The position numbers and the translations under genes are program-made. This document shows, piece after piece, positions 1 through 5,549 of a stretch of DNA of 6,811 bases. The stretch is taken from contig JAFVAS010000087.1 of the NCBI GenBank assembly GCA_017480395.1, positions 1 through 6,811 of the forward strand. The letters are read 5' to 3'. The DNA is from Oscillospiraceae bacterium (GTDB lineage Bacteria > Bacillota > Clostridia > Oscillospirales > Oscillospiraceae). The notes under the pieces are model-generated. The model did not search any database. It was not told the origin of the DNA and worked only from the letters and a program-made list of their open reading frames with translations. How positions within the stretch are numbered: the first letter of the stretch is position 1; each line of letters begins with the position of its first letter.

Positions 1-33
1 GTGATCCCCGAGGTGTTTGGGGTGACGCTGTAG
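1..33 (+). CDS. 3' tail of an unidentified upstream gene (partial)
   Basis: The window opens in a reading frame that gives VIPEVFGVTL and then a TAG at 31-33. It could be the C-terminus of the preceding gene of the siroheme operon, but ten residues are too few to name a family. An alternative frame (from base 3) stays open to a TGA at 39-41, so even the frame is uncertain. If the TAG were read as sense, the same frame would continue for 16 more codons and end at TGA 82-84, just before the start of the next gene. That is noted as a separate finding because a second in-frame TAG occurs downstream. Confidence 0.3.
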   Translation: MIPEVFGVTL

Positions 34-72
34 CGAATTGAAGCCGGAGGCCGCATCCGGTATTTCTGCGGC

Positions 73-80
73 GGGGAGGT
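73..80 (+). promoter_or_regulatory. Ribosome-binding site that selects the GTG at 87
   Basis: A GGGGAGGT stretch directly abuts a GTG at 81 and lies 7 bases before a second in-frame GTG at 87. Counting from the GGAGG core (75-79), only the GTG at 87 has normal spacing, so initiation at 87 is preferred and the protein starts MAYFPF. Confidence 0.7.
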
Positions 81-86
81 GTGAAC

Positions 87-707
87 GTGGCCTATTTTCC
101 CTTCATTGCGGAGCTGGCCGAATGGCGCGTTCTAATTGTCGGCGGCGGAGGAACCGCCCTGGGGAAGGCGCGGCGGCTGGCGGACTACGGTGCCGCCCTC
201 ACGGTGGTCGCGCCGGAGGTGCTGCCGGAGCTGGCGTCCCTGCCGGGAATCACCGTGCTGCGCCGCCGGTTTTCCCCCGAGGATCTTCTGGAGGACTGGT
301 TTTTTGTCATCGCCGCCACCGATGACGGCCCCCTCAACCGGGAGATCTCCGAGGGGTGCCGGGGGCGGCGCATCCCGGTGAACGTGGTGGACACCCCGGA
401 GGCGTGTGACTTTTTCTTCCCGTCGCTGGTGCGGCGGGGCCCCCTGTCCATCGGCATCTCCACCGGGGGAGCCAGCCCCACCGCCGCCATTCAGATCCGG
501 CGGGGGGTCGAGGCCATGCTGCCCGACTGCCTGGGGGATATCCTCCTGTGGCTGGGGGAGCTGCGCCCGGAGATTCGGGCGCAGACCGACGGCGAGGAAC
601 CCCGCAAGCGTATCTATCAGAAGCTCTATGCCCGGGCTGTGGCCCTGGGCCGTCCCCTCTCCCGGGAGGAGACAGAAACACTCATCCGGGAGGTGAAGGA
701 CGCGTGA
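87..707 (+). CDS. sirC: Precorrin-2 dehydrogenase / sirohydrochlorin ferrochelatase family protein (siroheme synthase N-terminal domain type)
   Basis: The 206-residue product matches the SirC/Met8/CysG-N family, which oxidises precorrin-2 to sirohydrochlorin with NAD+; some members also insert iron to make siroheme. The sequence shows a Rossmann nucleotide-binding motif VLIVGGGGTALGKARRL (about residues 15-31), then VIAATDD (74-80), then the family hallmark NVVDTPEACDFFFPS (99-113), whose Asp102 aligns with the catalytic aspartate of CysG-type enzymes. The ISTGGASP motif (about 124-131) precedes the C-terminal helical domain. Length is normal for free-standing SirC (about 200 residues). It is cytosolic, with no signal peptide or membrane segment. 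Its TGA overlaps the next start as GTGA, so the two are probably translationally coupled. SirC alone versus bifunctional dehydrogenase/chelatase cannot be decided from sequence, so the gene symbol is tentative. Confidence 0.88.
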   Translation: MAYFPFIAELAEWRVLIVGGGGTALGKARRLADYGAALTVVAPEVLPELASLPGITVLRRRFSPEDLLEDWFFVIAATDDGPLNREISEGCRGRRIPVNVVDTPEACDFFFPSLVRRGPLSIGISTGGASPTAAIQIRRGVEAMLPDCLGDILLWLGELRPEIRAQTDGEEPRKRIYQKLYARAVALGRPLSREETETLIREVKDA

Positions 708-1711
708 CGGGAAGGGTATCCCTGGTGGGGGCCGGCTGCGGCGAGGCAGATCTCATCACCCTGCGGGGCCTGGAGCGGCTAAAGTCCTGCGACGCCGTGG
801 TCTACGACGCCCTGATCGACCTCCGGCTGTTGGAGGCGGCGCCCGCCGACGCCCAACGCATTCCCGTGGGGAAGCGGGCGGGGGAAGTCTCCGCCAGTCA
901 GGAGGAGATCAACGCCCTGCTGATCTCCCTGGCCGCCGAGGGGAAGGCCGTCGTCCGCCTCAAGGGGGGCGACCCCTTCGTCTTTGGCCGGGGCGGGGAG
1001 GAGGCCATGGCCCTGGCGGCGGCGGGCATCCCCTATGAGGTGGTGCCCGGCATCTCCTCCGCCCTGTATATCCCCATGGAGGCGGGCATCCCCGTGACCC
1101 ACCGGGCGGTGAGCCGCAGCGTCCACATTGTCACCGCCCACACCGCTCATCGGGCGCTGCCGGAGCATCTGCCGGAGCTGGCCGCGCTGGAGGGCACCCT
1201 GGTGTTCCTGATGGGACTGCACGCCCTGGATGACCTGGCGGCGGCGCTGATGGCGGCGGGCAAGGCCCCCTCCACCCCGGCGGCGGTGCTGTCCGGGGGG
1301 AACGCGCCCCAGCCCGCGGCGGTGCGGGGCACCCTGGAGACCATCGCCCAGCGCGCAAAAAAAGCAGGGGTCATTGCCCCTGCGGTGATTGTTGTGGGTG
1401 ATGTGGCGGCCATGGATCTGCGGGATCAGGCCCGCGGCGTGACCGTCGGTCTGACGGGCACCGATCCCTTCCAGGAAAAGCTGGGCGACCAGCTGGCCCG
1501 GGTGGGACTGCGCGCCGCGGCGGTGCAGCGGGCGCGGCTTCGGATGCGGGAGATCGACATCCCGTGGCCGGAGCTGGGCCGGGGCGGCTGGATCGTCTTT
1601 ACCAGCGGCAACGGCGTGAGGGCGTTTTTCCGGCGGTGCCTTCGTGAGGGCGTGGATCTTCGCGCCCTCGCCGCCAACCGGTTCGCTGTCATCGGCACCG
1701 AGACGGGATAG
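704..1711 (+). CDS. cobA: Uroporphyrinogen-III C-methyltransferase (CobA/SUMT) fused to a HemD domain truncated by an in-frame TAG
   Basis: Translation from GTG 704 (SD GGGAGG at 688-693) gives 335 residues. Residues 1-240 are a complete SUMT, which transfers two methyl groups from SAM to uroporphyrinogen III to form precorrin-2. Visible motifs are VSLVGAGCGEADLITLRG (5-22), VGKRAG (55-60), the SAM-binding RLKGGDPFVFGRGGEE (85-100), VPGISSALYIPMEAGIPVTHR (114-134) and the closing strand APAVIVVGDV (225-234). Residues about 246-335 are the first part of uroporphyrinogen-III synthase: VGLTGTD, WIVFTSGNGVRAFF (296-309) and FAVIGTETG (327-335). The TAG at 1709-1711 then interrupts the HemD fold. 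Fused CobA-HemD proteins are common in Clostridia. The methyltransferase half should be functional; the truncated HemD half should not be, unless the stop is suppressed or is a sequencing error. Confidence 0.85.
   Translation: MTGRVSLVGAGCGEADLITLRGLERLKSCDAVVYDALIDLRLLEAAPADAQRIPVGKRAGEVSASQEEINALLISLAAEGKAVVRLKGGDPFVFGRGGEEAMALAAAGIPYEVVPGISSALYIPMEAGIPVTHRAVSRSVHIVTAHTAHRALPEHLPELAALEGTLVFLMGLHALDDLAAALMAAGKAPSTPAAVLSGGNAPQPAAVRGTLETIAQRAKKAGVIAPAVIVVGDVAAMDLRDQARGVTVGLTGTDPFQEKLGDQLARVGLRAAAVQRARLRMREIDIPWPELGRGGWIVFTSGNGVRAFFRRCLREGVDLRALAANRFAVIGTETG
1357..1383 (-). terminator. Terminator-like hairpin read on the minus strand, inside cobA
   Basis: On the + strand, seven A's (1357-1363) are followed at once by GCAGGGG (1364-1370), a 6-base loop and CCCCTGC (1377-1383), a perfect 7-bp stem. 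On the - strand this reads as a GC-rich hairpin followed by a run of seven T's, the classic layout of an intrinsic terminator. It lies within the codons for the last part of the methyltransferase domain, so coding constraint could also explain it. It is the first such structure I see downstream of the minus-strand sulfhydrylase gene, which has no terminator near its own stop. Confidence 0.45.
1709..1711 (+). other. In-frame amber codon in the HemD domain
   Basis: The codon is TAG, between GGA (Gly) and GCC (Ala), in the frame running from GTG 704 to TGA 2150-2152. The protein on either side (FAVIGTETG before, ALAEYSIRADLCPAEFTSEAL after) joins into the normal HemD pattern with no residue missing or added. 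A single base change therefore explains it; CAG to TAG is the simplest. Confidence 0.9.
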
Positions 1712-2152
1712 GCCCTGGCGGAGTACAGCATCCGGGCCGACCTGTGCCCGGCGGAATTCACCAGCGAGGCGCTGGCCCTGGCGCTGGCGGAGGGGAGCGG
1801 CGAGGGAGAGCCCGTCTGGCTCTTTGACTCCGCCCAGGGCTCCGGGGTGATCCCGGAGCGGCTGGGGAGCCGCTGCCGCCGCATCAGCCTCTATGAGACG
1901 GTGTATGAGACCATCCCCGGCGTCCCGGCGCCGGACTTCCTGCTGCTGGGCAGCGCCGGGGCGGTGAACGCCCTGGCGGACAGCGGCTTTATCCCGGCGG
2001 AGCGGACAACCCCCATCTGCATCGGGCCAGTCTGCGCCGACGCCTTTGAGCGCCGATTCGGGCGGGTTCCCCTGCGTCCGGCCCAGATCACGACCCGATC
2101 CATGGTCGAGCGGGTGCTGGAGGAGATCACACGCTCCGAATCGCGGCGGTGA
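1712..2152 (+). pseudogene. hemD: 3' two-thirds of the HemD (uroporphyrinogen-III synthase) domain, cut off by the upstream TAG
   Basis: This stretch continues the cobA-hemD frame for 146 residues after the amber codon, to TGA 2150-2152. HemD cyclises hydroxymethylbilane with inversion of ring D to give uroporphyrinogen III, the substrate of the attached methyltransferase. Recognisable segments are the inter-lobe region IRADLCPAEFTSEAL, PDFLLLGSAGAVNAL (second-lobe loop), ICIGPVCADAFERRFG and the C-terminal helix ITTRSMVERVLEEI. There is no second stop, frameshift or visible decay, which points to a very recent mutation, a sequencing error or stop-codon readthrough. The first in-frame start-like codon after the stop is the GTG at 1847, which has no convincing RBS and would omit part of the fold. 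The last 26 bp overlap the end of the convergent sulfhydrylase gene. Confidence 0.75.
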
Positions 2153-3344
2153 AATCCTCGATGAGGTCCGAGGCGTCCTCGATGCCCACGCTGACGCGGA
2201 TGGTGTCGTCAAAGACCCCGGCGGCCTCCCGCTGGGCGGGGGTGCTCTTCATAAAGATGGTGGAGGCCGGGTGAATAACCAGGGTGCGCACGTCCCCGAT
2301 GTTGGAGGCGATGTGGGCGTAGTTCAGGGCGTTGAGAATCGCCACGGCCCGCTCCTTGGAGCCGGCCCGGAAGGTCAGGATGCCGCCCCCGAGGCCCTGC
2401 AGCTGCCGCTGGCACAGCGCCTGCTCGTGCAGCGTCGGGTGGTTGACCTGCAATCCCCCCAGCTCGTCCAGGGCCTTGGCCAGGGCGGCGGCGTTGGCGC
2501 AGATGCGCTCCATCCGCAGGCCCAGGGTCTCCAGCCCTACCACGTTCAAAAAGGCGTTCATGGGGGCCAGGCACCCGCCGAAGTTTTCCAGAACGTCGGT
2601 GCGCAGCCGCATCAGGAAGGCAAAGGGCCCCGTGTGCTCAAAGCCCTTCAGGGCGGGATAGCGGGCGAAATCCCAGCGGAATTTGCCCCCATCCACAATG
2701 ACGCCGCTGATGGCGTCGCCGCTGCCGGTGATGTACTTGGAGGAGGAGTGGATCACAATGTCTGCGCCCAGGGACAGGGGCCGCACCAGATAGGGGGTGG
2801 CGGTGGTGCTGTCCACCAGGAAGGGCAGGCCGTGGCTGTGGGCCAGCTCCGCCACGGCGGCGATGTCCGTCACCCGCAGGGCGGGGTTGGAGATCACTTC
2901 GCCAAAGATACATCGGGTGCGGGGCGTGATGAGGGGTTCGATCTCCTCCGGCGTCAGCAGGGGGACGAATCGGGTGTGGATGCCCAGCTTCTCCAGGTCG
3001 CCGAAGAGGTCGATGGTTCCCCCGTACAGTCCGCTGGCGGCGATGACCTCGTCCCCCGGGGAGAGGATGGTCAGCAGGGCCATGGAGACGGCGGCCATGC
3101 CCGAGGAGGCCGCCACCGCCCCGACGCCGCCCTCCAGCTCGTTGATGCGCTGCTCCAGGGCGGAGACCGTGGGATTGCCGATGCGGGAGTACGCATAGCC
3201 CATGGTCTTGTGGGCAAAGACCCGCTCCAGCGTCTCAAAGGAGTCATATCGGAAGGCGTTGGACTGGGTGACGGGGGGCAGGGTCGCCCCGTTGGCGTAG
3301 GGGCCGACGGCCTTGCCGTGGAGAAGCCCGGTATTGAACTTCAT
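2127..3344 (-). CDS. metY: O-acetylhomoserine sulfhydrylase (O-acetylhomoserine aminocarboxypropyltransferase), PLP-dependent
   Basis: The 405-residue product belongs to the Cys/Met-metabolism PLP enzyme family (fold type I). It probably joins sulfide to O-acetyl-L-homoserine to make homocysteine for methionine synthesis. Seen: YSRIGNPT (52-59, Tyr/Arg that bind PLP phosphate across the dimer), ASSGMAA (79-85), SGLYGGT with stacking Tyr107, VDST with Asp178 (PLP ring nitrogen), the Schiff-base lysine K203 in SSSKYITG, and the C-terminal RVSVGIED with substrate-carboxylate Arg383. The stretches GGCLAPMNAFLNVVGLETL (256-274) and VIHPAST (356-362) are MetY-like rather than MetB/MetC-like. At 405 residues it is slightly short for MetY. 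ATG 3342-3344 is the natural start and has only a weak AAGG-type SD. It is divergent from the LysR gene, the likely regulator. Cystathionine gamma-synthase or methionine gamma-lyase activity cannot be excluded. Confidence 0.88.
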   Translation of the reverse strand: MKFNTGLLHGKAVGPYANGATLPPVTQSNAFRYDSFETLERVFAHKTMGYAYSRIGNPTVSALEQRINELEGGVGAVAASSGMAAVSMALLTILSPGDEVIAASGLYGGTIDLFGDLEKLGIHTRFVPLLTPEEIEPLITPRTRCIFGEVISNPALRVTDIAAVAELAHSHGLPFLVDSTTATPYLVRPLSLGADIVIHSSSKYITGSGDAISGVIVDGGKFRWDFARYPALKGFEHTGPFAFLMRLRTDVLENFGGCLAPMNAFLNVVGLETLGLRMERICANAAALAKALDELGGLQVNHPTLHEQALCQRQLQGLGGGILTFRAGSKERAVAILNALNYAHIASNIGDVRTLVIHPASTIFMKSTPAQREAAGVFDDTIRVSVGIEDASDLIEDFTAAIRSV

Positions 3345-3463
3345 TCAAAATCACAACCTTATTTGAGGGTATCTTTTATTTTATCATACCGAAATAGATC
3401 TGGTTATGTGACTTACAGATAGCCAGCCATCGGGAATCGGAATAACCAGAGGGGGCATATCCT
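3345..3463. promoter_or_regulatory. Divergent control region between the sulfhydrylase and LysR genes
   Basis: This 119-bp region is clearly AT-richer than its surroundings, especially 3361-3410. On the - strand a -10-like TATGAT (3383-3388), or an overlapping TAAAAT (3378-3383), lies about 35-45 bp before the metY ATG. The matching -35 is poor, as expected for an activated promoter. No convincing + strand promoter hexamers were found for the LysR gene, although GAGGGGG (3449-3455) is a good SD 8 bases before its GTG. The leader before metY is too short for a SAM riboswitch or T-box, and I see neither. Confidence 0.55.
3385..3408. promoter_or_regulatory. Imperfect palindrome, candidate LysR-type operator
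   Basis: The arms are CATACC (3385-3390) and GGTTATG (3402-3408), with outer CATA/TATG bases perfectly paired and a partly symmetric centre: 16 of 24 positions match the reverse complement. ATAC...TTAT dyads of this size in a divergent intergenic region are typical LysR-regulator binding sites. It overlaps the candidate metY -10 box, so the protein could act on metY and its own gene. This is inference from position and symmetry only. Confidence 0.4.
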
Positions 3464-4378
3464 GTGACTCTGCAGCAGATCCAATACGCCGTATCCATTG
3501 CGGATACCGGCTCCATCAACAGCGCGGCAAAGGAGCTGTTCATCTCCCAGTCCCGCCTCTCCGGGGCGGTGCGGGAGCTGGAACAGGAGCTGGACATCAC
3601 CATTTTCCTGCGCACCAACCGGGGCATCCAGGTCACGGCGGAGGGGGAGGAGTTCCTGGGCTATGCCCGTCAGATCCTGGATCAGTACCACCTCATGGAG
3701 GACAAGTATCTGTTGACCGGGAAGCGGAGGCACAAATTCTCCGTCTCGATGCAGCACTACACCTTCGCGGTGCAGGCCTTTATCCGCACGGTGCAGACCT
3801 ACGGCGCGGAGAAATTTGAATTTGCCGTCCATGAGACCCAGACCAGCCAGGTCATTCAGAATGTGAGCACCATGAAGAGCGAGCTGGGGGTGCTCTATGT
3901 GAACGACTTCAACCGCAGCGTGCTGACCAAGCTGTTTCACGACTGCGATGTGGAGTTCATTCCCCTGTATGACTGCTCCATCTCGGTCTATCTCTCCCGG
4001 GAGCATCCCCTGGCGGAGATGCCTGAGATCGGCATCGAGCAGCTCAAGCCCTACCCCTGCCTCTCCTTTGAGCAGGGCAGCGCCAACTCCTTCTATTTTG
4101 CCGAGGAGGTGCTGAGCACCTACCCCTTCCGGCAGATCATCAAGGTGGACGACCGGGCCACCATGCTGAACATGATGATCGGGCTGAACGGGTACACCCT
4201 GTGCAGCGGCATCATCTGTGAGGAGCTCAACGGAGAATACTACCGGGCCATCCCCCTCAAAACGGAGGAGAAGATGACCATCGGCTATATCAAGAAGAAA
4301 CAGGTGCCTCTGAGCGCCATCGCGGAGCGATACATTGAAGAACTGAAAGCCTATGCGGGAGGAAACGAACATGAGTGA
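3464..4378 (+). CDS. LysR-family transcriptional regulator
   Basis: The 304-residue protein has a typical LysR layout. An N-terminal winged helix-turn-helix (about 1-60) includes TGSINSAAKELFISQSRLSGAVRELEQEL and the wing FLRTNRGIQVTAEG. A linker helix (about 61-88) follows, then an inducer-binding domain of the periplasmic-binding-protein type (about 92-300). The start is GTG 3464, with GAGGGGG 8 bases upstream, and gives the usual MTLQQIQYAV opening. It is divergent from metY and overlaps the sulfurtransferase by 8 bp. By the usual LysR logic it may control metY, itself and the co-transcribed sulfurtransferase in response to a sulfur-pathway metabolite such as O-acetylserine or O-acetylhomoserine. 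The ligand cannot be read from the sequence. No membrane segment or signal peptide is seen. Confidence 0.9.
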   Translation: MTLQQIQYAVSIADTGSINSAAKELFISQSRLSGAVRELEQELDITIFLRTNRGIQVTAEGEEFLGYARQILDQYHLMEDKYLLTGKRRHKFSVSMQHYTFAVQAFIRTVQTYGAEKFEFAVHETQTSQVIQNVSTMKSELGVLYVNDFNRSVLTKLFHDCDVEFIPLYDCSISVYLSREHPLAEMPEIGIEQLKPYPCLSFEQGSANSFYFAEEVLSTYPFRQIIKVDDRATMLNMMIGLNGYTLCSGIICEELNGEYYRAIPLKTEEKMTIGYIKKKQVPLSAIAERYIEELKAYAGGNEHE

Positions 4379-5390
4379 AGTAAAACGGATCAGCCCGGAG
4401 CAGCTCCGGGCGCTGGAGCCCGGCACGGTCACCTTGGTGGACGTACGGGAGCCGGACGAAGTGCTGGTGTCCGGCCTGGAGGGGGCGATCAACCTGCCCT
4501 TCTCCACCTTCCCCCGGGGTCTGGACGACATCCCGAGGGATAAGCCGGTGGTGGTCTTTTGCCGCACTGGGGACTGGAGCGGCGAGGTGGCGGAGATTCT
4601 GGCCGAGCGGGGCTATGACGTGTCCGACCTGGAGGGCGGCTGGAAGGCCTACCGCGCCCTGCCGGAGGAGCCGCCGGTGGAGATCGACGCCAAGGGACTC
4701 AAATGCCCCGGCCCGATTGTGAAGGTGGCCGACACGATGCGTGACCTGAGAACGGGACAGAAGGTCCGGGTGGAGGCCACGGAGGACGCCTTTGCCTCGG
4801 ACATTGCCGTCTGGTGTGAGCGGACGGGCAACCGGCTGGTCAAGCTGGAGGTGACGCCCCAGGTCATCGAGGCGGTCATCCAAAAGGAGGAGGCCCCCGC
4901 CGTGGCAGCGGCGAGCGCGGGAAATGATAAAAACTTTGTGGTGTTCAGCGGCGACCTGGACAAGACCATTGCCGCCTTCATCATGGCCAACGGCGCGGCG
5001 GCCATGGGACGAAACGTGACCATGTTCTTCACCTTCTGGGGCCTGAATATCCTGCGCCGCCCGGAGAAGGTCTCCGTGGCCAAAACCCTGATCGAGCGGA
5101 TGTTCGGCTTCATGATGCCCCGGGGGACCAAAAAGCTGGGCCTGTCCCGCATGAACATGGGCGGCGCCGGAGCAAAGATGATCCGGACGATCATGAAGCA
5201 GAAGGGGATCAGCTCTCTGGAGGAGCTGATTCAGGACGCCATCGACCACGGAGTTCGGATCGTGGCGTGCCAGATGTCCATGGATATTATGGGAATTCAC
5301 AAGGAGGAGCTCATCGACGGCGTGGAGCTGGGCGGAGTCTCCACCTTCCTGGGGGCGGGGGAGAAGTCCGACATGAGCCTGTTTATCTGA
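4371..5390 (+). CDS. Three-domain sulfurtransferase: rhodanese - TusA - DsrE2-like
   Basis: The 339-residue cytosolic protein has three sulfur-carrier domains in a row. A rhodanese domain (about 8-98) has LVDVREPDE and the active-site loop CRTGDWS, with Cys64 as predicted persulfide site. A TusA/SirA-like domain (about 102-173) has the hallmark LKCPGP with Cys112. After an Ala-rich linker (174-186) comes a DsrE/DsrF/DsrH-like DsrE2 domain (187-339) with FTFWGLNILRR and CQMSMDIMG, Cys300 being the conserved cysteine. The only other cysteine is Cys149. In known systems these domains pass sulfane sulfur between cysteine persulfides; similar chains often also carry an N-terminal CoA-disulfide-reductase-like flavoprotein, absent here. 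ATG 4371 is the start: GGGAGG at 4357-4362 gives 8-base spacing. The gene overlaps the LysR stop, so it is probably coupled to it. Donor and acceptor are unknown. Confidence 0.9.
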   Translation: MSEVKRISPEQLRALEPGTVTLVDVREPDEVLVSGLEGAINLPFSTFPRGLDDIPRDKPVVVFCRTGDWSGEVAEILAERGYDVSDLEGGWKAYRALPEEPPVEIDAKGLKCPGPIVKVADTMRDLRTGQKVRVEATEDAFASDIAVWCERTGNRLVKLEVTPQVIEAVIQKEEAPAVAAASAGNDKNFVVFSGDLDKTIAAFIMANGAAAMGRNVTMFFTFWGLNILRRPEKVSVAKTLIERMFGFMMPRGTKKLGLSRMNMGGAGAKMIRTIMKQKGISSLEELIQDAIDHGVRIVACQMSMDIMGIHKEELIDGVELGGVSTFLGAGEKSDMSLFI

Positions 5391-5408
5391 CGGTGTCGTA
5401 AAGCCCCT

Positions 5409-5449
5409 CGGCCCGTCGGCGCTGTCAGCCGGAGGCTGTCTACGGGCCG
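5409..5449. repeat. Branched inverted repeat between the sulfurtransferase stop and the terminator
   Basis: CGGCCCGT (5409-5416) pairs perfectly with ACGGGCCG (5442-5449). Inside lies a second small hairpin, CAGCC/GGCTG (5426-5430 and 5434-5438) with loop GGA. There is no T-run after it, so it is not itself a terminator. It may stabilise the 3' end of the mRNA or be a copy of a dispersed palindromic element; only this copy is visible in the window. Confidence 0.45.
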
Positions 5450-5458
5450 TCGATCAGG

Positions 5459-5494
5459 AAAAACAGGGCCACCGAATCCGGTGGCCCTGTTTTT
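5459..5494. terminator. Bidirectional intrinsic terminator
   Basis: A perfect 16-bp stem has arms 5459-5474 and 5479-5494 and loop AATC. The stem core is CAGGGCCACCG paired with CGGTGGCCCTG; the outer A5/T5 pairs supply a T-run on both strands. It lies 68 bp after the sulfurtransferase stop and 55 bp after the stop of the convergent AraC-family gene, so it should end transcription from both sides. Confidence 0.92.
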
Positions 5495-5549
5495 GTCCAA
5501 AGCTGTGGGGTGGCAGAGCGCATCGACCATGCAGAGGGAGGAAGCGCCG

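Noticed and set aside
1847..2152. Separate small gene starting at GTG 1847 after the amber codon
   Set aside because: It is simply the continuation of the HemD frame. There is no convincing SD before 1847, and starting there would cut into the fold.
779..2212. Long minus-strand open frame (477 codons) opposite cobA-hemD
   Set aside because: Its translation is low-complexity, rich in Gly, Arg, His, Gln and Pro, with no family resemblance. It is the antisense shadow expected in GC-rich genes, and the + strand here is clearly CobA-HemD.
2046..3422. Long plus-strand open frame (458 codons) opposite metY
   Set aside because: Gly/Val/Gln/His-rich composition with no motifs, whereas the opposite strand encodes all PLP-enzyme signatures.
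3345..3463. SAM riboswitch or T-box leader ahead of the methionine-pathway gene
   Set aside because: The likely leader is only about 30 bases, with no conserved helices or T-box-like sequence.
4353..4370. Earlier in-frame ATG (4353) for the sulfurtransferase
   Set aside because: The SD GGGAGG (4357-4362) lies downstream of it and is correctly spaced for ATG 4371.
3413..5300. Two long minus-strand open frames opposite the LysR and sulfurtransferase genes (3413-4567 and 4290-5300)
   Set aside because: Antisense shadows with biased composition (Leu, His, Gly, Arg) and no recognisable domains. The plus-strand genes have complete family motifs.
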